Assembly (NCBI RefSeq): GCF_020164595.1
Contig: NZ_JAIQZE010000015.1
Location: forward strand, 1-64,000
DNA: 64,000 bases
From: Psychroflexus longus
GTDB taxonomy: Bacteria > Bacteroidota > Bacteroidia > Flavobacteriales > Flavobacteriaceae
Direction of reading: 5' to 3'
Shown here: positions 44,967 to 53,711 of the stretch, in pieces
Layout: every line of letters starts with the position of its first letter
Numbering within the stretch: position 1 is the first letter of the stretch
The notes under the pieces: generated by a model
Database searches by the model: none
Told to the model about the DNA's origin: nothing
What the model saw: the letters and a program-made list of their open reading frames with translations, nothing else
Program-made: the position numbers and the translations under genes

Positions 44967-46034
44967 TTAAAACTGAATTTGATCATGAATTACTTTCTCT
45001 CCCTGGCAAAATTGAATTAAATCTTCATTGATAAATTTTCTGACCCTGGCAGATGAAGCATTAGGATAGAGCAAATGAACGTTAGCTCCAGCGTCGAGCG
45101 TAAACCCGACCTGGACTCCTTCAGATTTTCTAAGTTCCCAGATTTTATTGATGACTTCTAAAGTATTTGGTTTCATCAGGATGAAATAAGGAGAGCTTGT
45201 CATCATCATCGCATGAAGTGACAACGCCTCAGATTCTACCAAAGCAAAAAACTCGTCAAAATTACCTGAGGACAAAATAGATTTCAACTTTGAAATATTA
45301 TCATCTGCTTGTTGAAAACGTTGTTCTGCAAAAGGATGTCCATGCATCAAGTCATGGCCTATGCTACTGCTGACTTGTTTTTGACCTTCATCAATGAGTA
45401 AAATTGAATCCTGAAACGCTCTGAAATTAGCATGTACCTCATACGGATAATCAATTCCAAAAAAGCTGGAGCTACCTTCTATGTCTTGGTGCTTACCCCA
45501 AACGACTAATTTACCACCTGTGCTTCTGCAGGCGCTACCCGATCCAAGTCTTGCTAAAAACGATGTTTTTTTCGAAATAAATTCATCTGTAAGTTCGGGT
45601 TTCACTGAATTTTCCATCGCCATAAAACATTTTGAAAGAGCAGCCATTCCGCTGGCAGATGAAGCTATCCCGCTACTGTGTGGAAAGGTATTTTTCGTAT
45701 GAATCTCAAATTCAAAAGACTTCAAAAAAGGCGTGTAGGTTTCTATGCGCTTTAGAAAAGTTTCAATTTTAGATTTGAATGCCGGCTTTAATTCACCATC
45801 CAAATACACCTCAAAATGAAACTGGTCATCTGCCTCAATTCGTTTCTTTAAAACAACCTCAGTTTTGGTTTTACAATTGTCGAGTGTATAACTTATAGAT
45901 GTATTTTTGGGAAGTTGCTCACCATATTTTCCCCAGTATTTCACGAGTGCAATATTGCTCGGTGCTTCAGCTCTATAGGAACCTAAGTCTGGCAATAGTT
46001 GAGGTGTTTTATAAATAAAGTCTTGAGTATTCAT
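44967..46034 (-). CDS. mvaD: Diphosphomevalonate decarboxylase
   Basis: 355 residues. APSNIALVKYWGKYGEQLPKNTSIS near residue 25, HSSGIASSASGMAALSKCF, SGSACRSTGGKLVVWGK and LDAGANVHLLYP are the GHMP/MDD signature elements, including the catalytic Asp. It makes isopentenyl diphosphate with ATP. The open frame runs upstream to 46232 through a TTG/GTG-type extension containing a false membrane helix; the ATG at 46034 gives the family start. On the minus strand CAAATATA (46053-46060) is a -7 match, TATATTTG. Confidence 0.94.
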   Translation of the reverse strand: MNTQDFIYKTPQLLPDLGSYRAEAPSNIALVKYWGKYGEQLPKNTSISYTLDNCKTKTEVVLKKRIEADDQFHFEVYLDGELKPAFKSKIETFLKRIETYTPFLKSFEFEIHTKNTFPHSSGIASSASGMAALSKCFMAMENSVKPELTDEFISKKTSFLARLGSGSACRSTGGKLVVWGKHQDIEGSSSFFGIDYPYEVHANFRAFQDSILLIDEGQKQVSSSIGHDLMHGHPFAEQRFQQADDNISKLKSILSSGNFDEFFALVESEALSLHAMMMTSSPYFILMKPNTLEVINKIWELRKSEGVQVGFTLDAGANVHLLYPNASSARVRKFINEDLIQFCQGEKVIHDQIQF

Positions 46035-46134
46035 TTTTTTTGATGTTTGAGACAAATATAAGTAAGCGAGATGTTCTGGAATAGATTGTAGATCTTGAAA
46101 AAAAAATAATATTTTGCTTATTAGAAAAATACCC

Positions 46135-46611
46135 ATGAAAATAAATACAGTAGTAAAGATCTTAATTGGAGTTGTAGTCTGTTTAGGCATTGGTTTTTTA
46201 GGCTCAATTGCCACACAAACCAGCGTTAACACTTGGTTTACAACTTTGGAAAAGCCTTTTTTTAATCCACCAAGTTGGCTTTTTGCCCCAGTGTGGACGA
46301 CGCTTTATATATTGATGGGTGTAGCGGCCGGACTCGTTTGGAATAAAGGATTTCATCACCTATGGGTAAAAACTGCGTTATACCATTTTGGCTTTCAGCT
46401 TGTTTTGAACGCCTCTTGGTCTGTTGCATTTTTTGGGTACCAGTCACCACTTGTAGCTCTTTTTATCATTATAGCACTTATCGTCCTGGTTTTAATCACC
46501 TTCAAGTGGTTTAAGATTGTAAGTAATACCGCTGCTTATTTACTTATCCCATACATCCTTTGGATCGTTTTTGCGGCAGCCCTCAATTTTGAAATTTGGA
46601 GGCTAAATTAA
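46135..46611 (+). CDS. tspO: TspO/MBR family protein
   Basis: 158 residues, five membrane helices. Family marks: WFTTLEKPFFNPPSWLFAPVWTTLYILMGVAAGLVW split over helices 1-2, then LNASWSVAFF and the final WIVFAAALNFEIWRLN. It binds porphyrins or sterols in other organisms; function here unproven. Start at ATG 46135; a TTG seven codons earlier is unlikely. Its stop overlaps the convergent anti-sigma gene by 4 bases. Confidence 0.93.
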   Translation: MKINTVVKILIGVVVCLGIGFLGSIATQTSVNTWFTTLEKPFFNPPSWLFAPVWTTLYILMGVAAGLVWNKGFHHLWVKTALYHFGFQLVLNASWSVAFFGYQSPLVALFIIIALIVLVLITFKWFKIVSNTAAYLLIPYILWIVFAAALNFEIWRLN

Positions 46612-47405
46612 GATGAAACTGTTCCTAAGGCAAAAAATTGATTTAGATTGGGTTGGTCGCTTCCGCCTGCTGGCTCTAAAGTGATTCCAAAGCCCTCAGA
46701 TTCTGGAATGTTATTCAACTTAAAAATTTTGTTACCTGAAGCATTTGCTTCAGCCAGGAGCCCGATACTACTAGGAGTCAATGGCTCAAATTTAAGTGAC
46801 CAGGCTTGATAAACCATGCCTTCCGGCGCTTCTGGCAAACGACTAATATCAAGAATTAATTCCCCTGATTTTTTATCATAAAATGCTGCAACTGCAGAAT
46901 TAGGAGCGTTAAGCTCATTTCCAGGCAACGTCAATTTACGGGTTCCAGGCTGCGTCATTTGTATAAGCAAGTCCTCGAGTTTCTGAACGTTTTGATTGGA
47001 GTTTGCTACCTGAATCTCTTTGGTTTCTAGTTGTTCATTAACAAAATTAATTTGCTCTTCGAGGTCTTGATTCAATTTCATCATCCATAAAATACCACCT
47101 AAAAGCAATATGGCAGCAGCCCAGCCAAAGTAGGAATAATTGGACGTTATGATTTTCACCTTAGGTTTTAGAATTGTAGATTTATCTGTAATTCTTCTCA
47201 GAATCTCTTTCTTAATGGAAGGATTAACACCCGAAGAAGTCGCCTTAGAAAGTTCTATCAAGGTTTTTTCAATAGCTTTTACCTCGGCTTGCAATTCCGG
47301 ATCTTGAGCAACATCTCTGGCAACTTGAGCTTGTTCTTTTCCAGAAAGCGTTCCGTAAACGTAAAGTTCAAGTAATCCGGATTCTATATATTCTTTTGTA
47401 GTCAT
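46608..47405 (-). CDS. Anti-sigma factor, RskA-like
   Basis: 265 residues. N-terminal ~80 residues form the sigma-binding domain (LLELYVYGTLSGKEQAQVAR), without the zinc His-Cys motif. One membrane helix (YFGWAAAILLLGGILWMM, about residue 98-115), a coiled segment (EQINFVNEQLETKEIQ), then a periplasmic RskA C-terminal domain ending with GFGITLEPAGGSDQP. It would hold the ECF sigma factor encoded directly upstream, 2 bases away. Start set at ATG 47405; the frame extends 12 codons earlier. Signal and protease unknown, though rseP is 5 kb away. Confidence 0.9.
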   Translation of the reverse strand: MTTKEYIESGLLELYVYGTLSGKEQAQVARDVAQDPELQAEVKAIEKTLIELSKATSSGVNPSIKKEILRRITDKSTILKPKVKIITSNYSYFGWAAAILLLGGILWMMKLNQDLEEQINFVNEQLETKEIQVANSNQNVQKLEDLLIQMTQPGTRKLTLPGNELNAPNSAVAAFYDKKSGELILDISRLPEAPEGMVYQAWSLKFEPLTPSSIGLLAEANASGNKIFKLNNIPESEGFGITLEPAGGSDQPNLNQFFALGTVSS

Positions 47406-47407
47406 AA

Positions 47408-47935
47408 TTATTGTAATGTATCTCTTAATGAATTCAAGCAAGTTCTATTCCTAGATTTTACAGTTCCCAATGGAATTTCTAAAGTTTCTGAAGCTTCCTT
47501 TTGAGTATATCCTTTAAAGAACAACAAGTCGATCAATTTCACGCATATAGGCTTCAATTTATCTACAAATTTTTTGATTCCATATGCATCGCTTATACTA
47601 TCTAAATCCATATCGTCCTTTATAAAAAACGAAAAATCATCAAAATCTGAATTTTTACGTTTATTCTTATAGGCTTTAGACCTTATTTTATCTATTGCAG
47701 CATTCCTGGAAATATTCAAAAGCCATGTAAAAAAGCGACCCTTTTCACTGGAATACGAGTCTGATTTCTCCCAGACTTTGATAAACACATCCTGTAGCAC
47801 TTCCTCTGCTATCTCAGCATCTTTTACTATAGTATTGATAATTCCGAAAATATTTTCAGAATACATATCGTAAATCTGGGAAAAAGCGACTTCATTTTTT
47901 TGCTTTAACTGTAAAATAAGCTCATCTGGTTGCAT
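47408..47935 (-). CDS. ECF RNA polymerase sigma factor
   Basis: 175 residues. Region 2 (FSQIYDMYSENIFGIINTIVKDAEIAEEVLQDVFIKVW..FTWLLNISRNAAIDK, around residues 15-80) and region 4 (KGYTQKEASETLEIPLGTVKSRNRTCLNSLRD, about 140-172). Typical sigma-70 type group 4. It directs transcription with its anti-sigma partner downstream. A minus-strand TAGGTTTG (47983-47976), exact -7 consensus, lies 40 bases upstream; its own target promoter is not identified. Confidence 0.92.
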   Translation of the reverse strand: MQPDELILQLKQKNEVAFSQIYDMYSENIFGIINTIVKDAEIAEEVLQDVFIKVWEKSDSYSSEKGRFFTWLLNISRNAAIDKIRSKAYKNKRKNSDFDDFSFFIKDDMDLDSISDAYGIKKFVDKLKPICVKLIDLLFFKGYTQKEASETLEIPLGTVKSRNRTCLNSLRDTLQ

Positions 47936-48113
47936 CCGAAATTTTTTCTAAATCTACCTTTTTTAATTTATTATGCAAACCTAGTTTAATCCTCAATTTT
48001 ATAAAAATCTAGCTTACAGATATTTACGAAAATAAGTTAATTAAGGTTTAATTGCTTATGAAATAAAGCCGAATATAAAACGACTAACCTTTAAAAATGT
48101 ATTTTCGCGACCT

Positions 48114-48803
48114 ATGAATAAAGTCCGTGTTATCATCCCAGCCTACAATGAAGAAAGCTCTATAGCTAAGGTCATAAAAGATATACCTTCACATATTTCT
48201 GAAGTTATTGTCGTTGATAATAAGTCAACAGACCTGACGTCAAAAAATGCGAAAGAAGCTGGGGCAACTGTTCTATACGAACCGCATATGGGCTATGGAT
48301 ATGCCTGCTTAAATGGACTTTCCTATTTGGAAAATCTGGAAGATATCACCGATATTGTAGTTTTTCTTGATGGAGACTACAGCGATTATCCCGATGAGAT
48401 GGATAAAATCCTCAAACCAATTATTGAAGAGGATATAGACTTAGTGATAGGTGCCAGAGTAAAGTCAAAGCGTGAAAAAGGTTCCATGACATTTCCTCAA
48501 ATTTTTGGTAATTGGTTAGCTACAAGTTTGATGCGCTTATTTTTTAATTCGAAATTTACAGATCTAGGACCTTTTCGAGCCATTAACTATCAAAAGCTTT
48601 TAGATTTGAACATGGAAGATAAAACTTATGGCTGGACCGTGGAAATGCAACTAAAAGCTTTGAAGCAAAATTTTAGCTACACTGAGGTTGAAATGAATTA
48701 TAGAAACAGGATTGGAACATCCAAAGTTTCCGGAACCATGAAAGGAGCCGTTATGGCAGGAGTAAAAATACTAGGTTGGATTTTTAAATACACTTTCAAA
48801 TGA
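48114..48803 (+). CDS. Family 2 glycosyltransferase, DPM1-like
   Basis: 229 residues. VIIPAYNEESSIAKVI (5-20), VVDNKSTDLTSKNA, metal motif FLDGDYSDYPDE, and LGPFRAINYQKLLDL. This pattern is the polyprenyl-phosphate mannosyl/glucosyl group. Membrane segments are not prominent; C-terminus KILGWIFKYTF is mildly hydrophobic. First gene of a three-gene rightward operon; the next ATG overlaps its stop by 4 bases. A near-consensus -7 box (TATTTTCG, 48100-48107) lies 6 bases before the ATG. Confidence 0.9.
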   Translation: MNKVRVIIPAYNEESSIAKVIKDIPSHISEVIVVDNKSTDLTSKNAKEAGATVLYEPHMGYGYACLNGLSYLENLEDITDIVVFLDGDYSDYPDEMDKILKPIIEEDIDLVIGARVKSKREKGSMTFPQIFGNWLATSLMRLFFNSKFTDLGPFRAINYQKLLDLNMEDKTYGWTVEMQLKALKQNFSYTEVEMNYRNRIGTSKVSGTMKGAVMAGVKILGWIFKYTFK

Positions 48804-50266
48804 TTTTAGATTACATCATCGTTGGACTTTACAGTTTTGCACTTCTGGTGATTCTTATCTACAGCTTATTACAACTTCAGCTTGTAGTTAACTACAAGAA
48901 AGCGAAAAAACAAAAGGTGAAACCTGTTGCTTATCCAACTCAATGGCCAAAAGTGACAGTCCAACTACCCCTTTACAACGAAAAATATGTAGTAAAACGC
49001 TTACTTGAAAACATTTCAAAACTGGATTATCCTTCATCAAAACTCGAAATTCAAGTTCTTGATGACTCTACAGATTCTTCCAAAGCTTATACCGAACAAC
49101 TCACTAAAGAGCTAGTAGAAAAAGGGATCAATGCAAAATATATCCATAGAGCTAACCGTAAAAACTTTAAAGCTGGTGCACTCAAAGAAGGTCTGAAAAT
49201 CGCTGAAGGCGATTTTATCGCTATTTTTGACGCTGACTTTTTACCTCAACGCGATTGGTTAAAGAAAACCATACCTCACTTTAACAAGCCTAATGTAGGC
49301 GTCGTGCAAACGCGCTGGGGTCATGTTAATAGAACCTATAGCATTCTCACCAAAATCCAGGCGTTCGCCTTGGATTTTCATTTTCTTATTGAACAAGTTG
49401 GACGATCCTTTGGTGGTCATTTCATCAACTTCAACGGAACAGCGGGGGTTTGGAGAAAAACTTGCATTGCAGATGCGGGAGATTGGCAGGGTGACACTTT
49501 AACGGAAGATCTGGATTTAAGTTACAGAGCTCAGCTCAAAGGTTGGAAGTTCACCTACCTTAAAGATGTCGTGACCCCCGCAGAGCTTCCTGTGGTTTTG
49601 AGTGCCGCAAGGTCACAGCAATTTCGCTGGAATAAAGGAGCTGCGGAAAATTTTAGAAAAAACTTCAAATCAGTGCTTCAAAGCAAAGACTTGAGTTTTT
49701 TATCCAAACTGCATAGCTGTTTTCATTTGCTCAATTCGAGTATGTTCTTATTGATTTTACTTGTCGCCATCCTAAGCATTCCCATCTTATACATCAAATT
49801 CCAGCAAGGGTCTTGGGATGTCGTTTTTTATATTTTGGCAGCTATGGGGATCAGTACTGTGTTTTTTATTTACGGCTACTGGACGAGCTACAAAGAGATT
49901 CACAACCGAAGTTCATTATCAATCTTAAAATTTATAGGTTTGTTTATTACCTTTTTTTCAATCGCGATGGGGCTTTCTGTTCATAATACAGTAGCGATTC
50001 TGGAAGGACATTTCAATAAAAAGTCAGCTTTCATCCGTACCCCAAAATTTGATATTTCTTCGGATACCGACACGTGGAAGGGCAAAACCTACATCAATAA
50101 AAAACTCTCCATCCTTAATGGTATTGAAGTTTTATTATTTGGCTATTTCATTTACGGACTTTATAGCGCTTATTTAACTCAGGATTTTGGATTAGTCATA
50201 TTTCACCTAATGCTTGTGTTTGGTTTTGGATTCATATCCTTCAAAACCATTTTCTCTAATGCTTGA
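48800..50266 (+). CDS. Processive-type family 2 glycosyltransferase, membrane
   Basis: 488 residues. One N-terminal helix (5-30), a GT-A domain with VLDDSTDSS, FDADF, TEDLDLSYRAQ and the QQFRWNKGAAENF motif (Q-x-x-R-W) that marks cellulose-synthase/mannan-synthase-like enzymes, then four or five C-terminal helices (about 310-400 and 440-485). It would build or extend a polymer from sugar nucleotide at the inner membrane. Same operon as the DPM1-like gene and the next membrane transferase. Sugar and acceptor unknown. Confidence 0.92.
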   Translation: MILDYIIVGLYSFALLVILIYSLLQLQLVVNYKKAKKQKVKPVAYPTQWPKVTVQLPLYNEKYVVKRLLENISKLDYPSSKLEIQVLDDSTDSSKAYTEQLTKELVEKGINAKYIHRANRKNFKAGALKEGLKIAEGDFIAIFDADFLPQRDWLKKTIPHFNKPNVGVVQTRWGHVNRTYSILTKIQAFALDFHFLIEQVGRSFGGHFINFNGTAGVWRKTCIADAGDWQGDTLTEDLDLSYRAQLKGWKFTYLKDVVTPAELPVVLSAARSQQFRWNKGAAENFRKNFKSVLQSKDLSFLSKLHSCFHLLNSSMFLLILLVAILSIPILYIKFQQGSWDVVFYILAAMGISTVFFIYGYWTSYKEIHNRSSLSILKFIGLFITFFSIAMGLSVHNTVAILEGHFNKKSAFIRTPKFDISSDTDTWKGKTYINKKLSILNGIEVLLFGYFIYGLYSAYLTQDFGLVIFHLMLVFGFGFISFKTIFSNA

Positions 50267-51633
50267 TGAGATCTGAAGCTATGCATACTTGGATAAAGAT
50301 TTTAAGCTTCATTTTGCTCTGCTTAGTCTATTACTGGATAGGTTATGAATTGGAAAGATCTCAATTCTGGTTACTCTTTTTCTCGTATACGTTAGCCTTT
50401 GGTCTTTCCTTCTATCTCTACAGAAGTGGGATAAGACTAAGCTATATGATTTTATTAAGTTTTCTATTGAAGTTCATTTTCCTCTTTTCAATCCCGGAAT
50501 TATCTCAGGATTTCTATAGATTCATTTGGGATGGAATGCTCAACAACCAGGGTATCAATCCTTATTTACATCTGCCTAAAGAACTTATGGAAAGCCATAC
50601 AATCGAGAAGGAAGACTTTCAAAGACTTCTTTATGATAGAATGGGAGAGCTAAACGCATCAAATTACTCTACTTATCCGCCTATTGCACAAATGGTTTAC
50701 ACATTAAGTTATGCTATAGGACAGTCCAATCTTCTCCTAAATATTATTGTCCTAAGACTTTTTAATATCGCTGCAGAAATTGGCATCGTTTTGTTTGGAC
50801 TTAAGCTATTAGCGCATTTGAAGTTACCCAAATCTCAAATTTTATTTTTTATTCTCAATCCTTTGGTGATTTTAGAATCCACATTCAATTTGCATTTTGA
50901 AGTGGTGATGTTATTTTTTCTGGCTTTAAGTTTTTACTATCTATATACTTCAAAAGTATATTTATCGGCTCTGGGGCTTGCAGGAGCCATCGCTTCTAAA
51001 ATGCTTCCACTGATGTTTCTTCCGCTTCTTTTCCCTTATTTCAATAAGAAGTTGAAGGTTTTTAATCGGGAACAAATTTTAAATTATCTGAAATATATAG
51101 CCATACTGGTGATCTGCCTTATCATTACTTATAGCTTTTTCTGGACTCCTGAAATCCTTTCCAAAAGCTTTAAGACCTTGAGCTTATATTTTACTTCTTT
51201 TGAATTTAATGCAAGTATCTATTACGCATTGAGAGGGATTGGCTATTGGTGGACGGGTTATAATCAAATTGAAATTATTGGAACCTCATTAACCATAGTA
51301 ACTCTACTCATGATACTTTTTCTTTGCTTTATACATAAAAGAATTGATCTCCAAAAACTAATGAATTATATGCTTTTTGCAGCAACTGCTTACTATTTAC
51401 TGTCAACAACTGTACACCCCTGGTATCTCATGTTGCCCTTGTTTTTAAGCCTTTTTACAACATATAAATATATGCTAATCTGGAGTTGGCTGGTATTTTT
51501 AAGTTACTCAGGCTATAAAATACATGGAGTGGAAGAAAATCATCTATTGATCACAATAGAATATGTAGTTGTTATTGGTGTGATGTTTTTAGAGTTCAGG
51601 AAAAGAGATAAAGTCAACTACTTGGAAGTTTGA
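50266..51633 (+). CDS. Polytopic mannosyltransferase-like membrane protein
   Basis: 455 residues with 10-12 helices. The periplasmic loop YRFIWDGMLNNQGINPYLH and the helix-flanking YSTYPPIAQMVYTLSYAIG fit the GT-C polyprenyl-phosphate-dependent transferases (GT87/DUF2029 type). It could use the lipid-linked sugar made by the DPM1-like gene. Start at ATG 50266 (TGATG overlap with the previous stop). Last of the three-gene run; its end overlaps the convergent small gene by 16 bases. Confidence 0.85.
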   Translation: MRSEAMHTWIKILSFILLCLVYYWIGYELERSQFWLLFFSYTLAFGLSFYLYRSGIRLSYMILLSFLLKFIFLFSIPELSQDFYRFIWDGMLNNQGINPYLHLPKELMESHTIEKEDFQRLLYDRMGELNASNYSTYPPIAQMVYTLSYAIGQSNLLLNIIVLRLFNIAAEIGIVLFGLKLLAHLKLPKSQILFFILNPLVILESTFNLHFEVVMLFFLALSFYYLYTSKVYLSALGLAGAIASKMLPLMFLPLLFPYFNKKLKVFNREQILNYLKYIAILVICLIITYSFFWTPEILSKSFKTLSLYFTSFEFNASIYYALRGIGYWWTGYNQIEIIGTSLTIVTLLMILFLCFIHKRIDLQKLMNYMLFAATAYYLLSTTVHPWYLMLPLFLSLFTTYKYMLIWSWLVFLSYSGYKIHGVEENHLLITIEYVVVIGVMFLEFRKRDKVNYLEV

Positions 51634-51827
51634 GCTTTCTTAGATTTCAAAATAAAAATTCCGAAAGCGATTGCAAACAAAATCAATATATAAATATGAT
51701 CGTCTATTGGAGTGGGAATATCACTGACATTACCTCCTGGACCTCCTGGATTGGGTGGTTGAGCGATTGCTGCAACCGCACCTAACAGGAAAAAAAGTAT
51801 AGATAAGATTGATTTTTTTATTCTCAT
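51618..51827 (-). CDS. Small exported protein with PID-CTERM-like tail
   Basis: 69 residues. Signal peptide MRIKKSILSILFFLLGAVAAIAQ, short Pro/Gly linker (PPNPGGPGGNVSD), then IPTPIDDHIYILILFAIAFGIFILKSKK. The TPID motif, single helix and basic end mirror the protein at 33708-33923. Convergent with the glycosyltransferase operon. Possible substrate of an exosortase-like sorting enzyme encoded elsewhere; not demonstrated. Confidence 0.72.
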   Translation of the reverse strand: MRIKKSILSILFFLLGAVAAIAQPPNPGGPGGNVSDIPTPIDDHIYILILFAIAFGIFILKSKKAQTSK

Positions 51828-52005
51828 AAATGCACTCTGGTAGAGTTCAATTAATTAGCAAATTTAAGTCATTGAAATTTAGCAACTCTGTTTTTCTGAA
51901 AAAAATTTAAACTAAAGCAACTAAACGATATAATTTCATGTATCTACGGCATATACATCAGAATGGTTTAAATTGAAATTAGTTATTTTTGTTTAAAAGT
52001 TAATT

Positions 52006-52716
52006 ATGAAATACTATATCCTCGCCTTTCTGTTTTTGAATATCAACTTCAAATCAATTGCTCAAGATAACAATAAAATTGAAATTATTGCAATTATCGA
52101 GATACTAAATGATAGTTATGCGGTTATTGATACAGATACAATCCCATTAAATTCTACACTAAAAAAAGTAAGTCAACTTTTCAATGAATCTAATCTCAAG
52201 CAGAATGATATTCCTAGTATTACTTTAGTTGTAAATCCTTCTGTTTCCGAAAATAGTATAGAAAATATCAAATACCAGATCAGGTCTACTCCTATTCAGC
52301 TAATCAACCTTCAGCGAAAGATAATTACCAATTACGATGGTATTGAGATCAATCAAAATGTATTGGATCAATACAATTCTCTTATATCCTATTGGAATGA
52401 TTTGCAGCCCGAAGACAGATTTTACAGAGATAACGACTTAAAATTTGTTGAATCTGTAGCTTTAAACATGACTATGGACCAACGCATCAGAAACGAAAAA
52501 CTACCAGGCTATTTGCCTTTTGTGAAAGAGGAATCAAAAACCTCACATTTATCTATGCTTGATGAAGATCCAAGGCAAGCTTACATTTATGTATATAAAA
52601 ATGACACCTTGGATAAAGACACAGCTCACAGTAATTATAACGACATTCCCTATGTTCTAAAAAGGAGAATCCTCAACGAAGAAAATGTTAATGTAATTGA
52701 ACTTATTGAAGATTAA
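52006..52716 (+). CDS. Hypothetical exported protein
   Basis: 236 residues, not recognised. Signal peptide 1-19 (MKYYILAFLFLNINFKSIAQ). The body is acidic, rich in Asn, Asp and Ile, with no Cys after the signal and no known motif. TATTTTTG (51984-51991), exact -7 consensus, ends 14 bases before the ATG. The stop overlaps the convergent YdjM-like gene by 4 bases. Periplasmic or surface location is likely. Confidence 0.7.
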   Translation: MKYYILAFLFLNINFKSIAQDNNKIEIIAIIEILNDSYAVIDTDTIPLNSTLKKVSQLFNESNLKQNDIPSITLVVNPSVSENSIENIKYQIRSTPIQLINLQRKIITNYDGIEINQNVLDQYNSLISYWNDLQPEDRFYRDNDLKFVESVALNMTMDQRIRNEKLPGYLPFVKEESKTSHLSMLDEDPRQAYIYVYKNDTLDKDTAHSNYNDIPYVLKRRILNEENVNVIELIED

Positions 52717-53711
52717 TTACCCTTTAATCTAGTCCATAGCTCAGAGAAAAGTTCTTTGGCATCTCCCCTGTTTTTAGGTTCTTCTGTGATATTTAACTGA
52801 TTCCCATTTACCTCTTCTAATTTATAGGTAAACGCAAATCGTTTAGATCTTGGATTTAGACTCAATAGTCCAAACCGGAGGTCATTCAGAAATAAATCGC
52901 CTTCATTTTCAGAAATAGTATACCAACCCTGAGTTACATTAATCAACCTTTCTAAGTTTTCATACTCACGTAAATGATCAATTTTTTCATGACGTTTAGG
53001 ATAAACTCTAAACTCAATAGATTTTGTATCAAAAATAGAATATTCACCTATAAGAAAGTTGTTTTCGGTTTTTACGTTGGCTGACCAAAGTAAAGTATTG
53101 AATGGAGTTGGTTTAGTTTCTATTTTGGAATATGAAATGTTTTGATTTTGAAGGGCGTCCTCAAATTTTGAAAACGTAATGCCTTTCATGACTAAAGTGA
53201 CCAGCAAATAACTTGTACTTAAAATTAAGCCCAATCTGTTAAGCTTCATTCGCTTTACTGAAGTTCTATTCAATCGAGAGGCGGCAATAAGACACACTAA
53301 AAACGGAAGTGTATACAAAGGATCTATCACAAAAACTGACTTAAAGGCAATTCTGAGATCCAAAGGCCAGAATAATTGCGTACCCCAAGTGGTGAAGCAA
53401 TCCAAAAGCGGATGCGTAAACAAGCCCCAGAACATAAGTAAGGACCAACCTTTCCAAGTGGCCTGGCTATGGATTTTGGAAATGATAAATCCAAAAATTG
53501 GTGCTGCCAAAAGTGAAAAGACCAAGGAGTGAGAAAATCCTCTATGTATTTCCAGCGCCGTGACTGTATCGTAAAAGTTGCCTACAAAAACGTCCAAGTC
53601 CGGTATGGTGCCAGCTATAGCCCCATAAACCATGGCTTTATTACCAACCTTTCGCCCAAGAACAACTTCTCCAACCGCAGCTCCAAGAACTATTTGCGTA
53701 AGAGAATCCAC
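52713..53711 (-). CDS. YdjM/DUF457-type membrane metal-dependent hydrolase
   Basis: 332 residues. N-terminal MDSLTQIVLGAAVGEVVLGRKVGNKAMVYGAIAGTIPDLDVFVG, HRGFSHSLVFSLL and HPLLDCFTTWGTQLFWP carry the expected His/Asp metal ligands. About five helices in the first 200 residues and a periplasmic C-terminal part. Proposed function is inferred from the family only. It shares its start region with the upstream aspartate kinase (stop/start overlap), so they are co-transcribed. Confidence 0.9.
   Translation of the reverse strand: MDSLTQIVLGAAVGEVVLGRKVGNKAMVYGAIAGTIPDLDVFVGNFYDTVTALEIHRGFSHSLVFSLLAAPIFGFIISKIHSQATWKGWSLLMFWGLFTHPLLDCFTTWGTQLFWPLDLRIAFKSVFVIDPLYTLPFLVCLIAASRLNRTSVKRMKLNRLGLILSTSYLLVTLVMKGITFSKFEDALQNQNISYSKIETKPTPFNTLLWSANVKTENNFLIGEYSIFDTKSIEFRVYPKRHEKIDHLREYENLERLINVTQGWYTISENEGDLFLNDLRFGLLSLNPRSKRFAFTYKLEEVNGNQLNITEEPKNRGDAKELFSELWTRLKGN

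Noticed and set aside
46035-46232. Membrane-helix extension at the N-terminus of mvaD
   Set aside because: Runs through the start of the divergent tspO gene and past a -7 box; the ATG at 46034 gives the family start.
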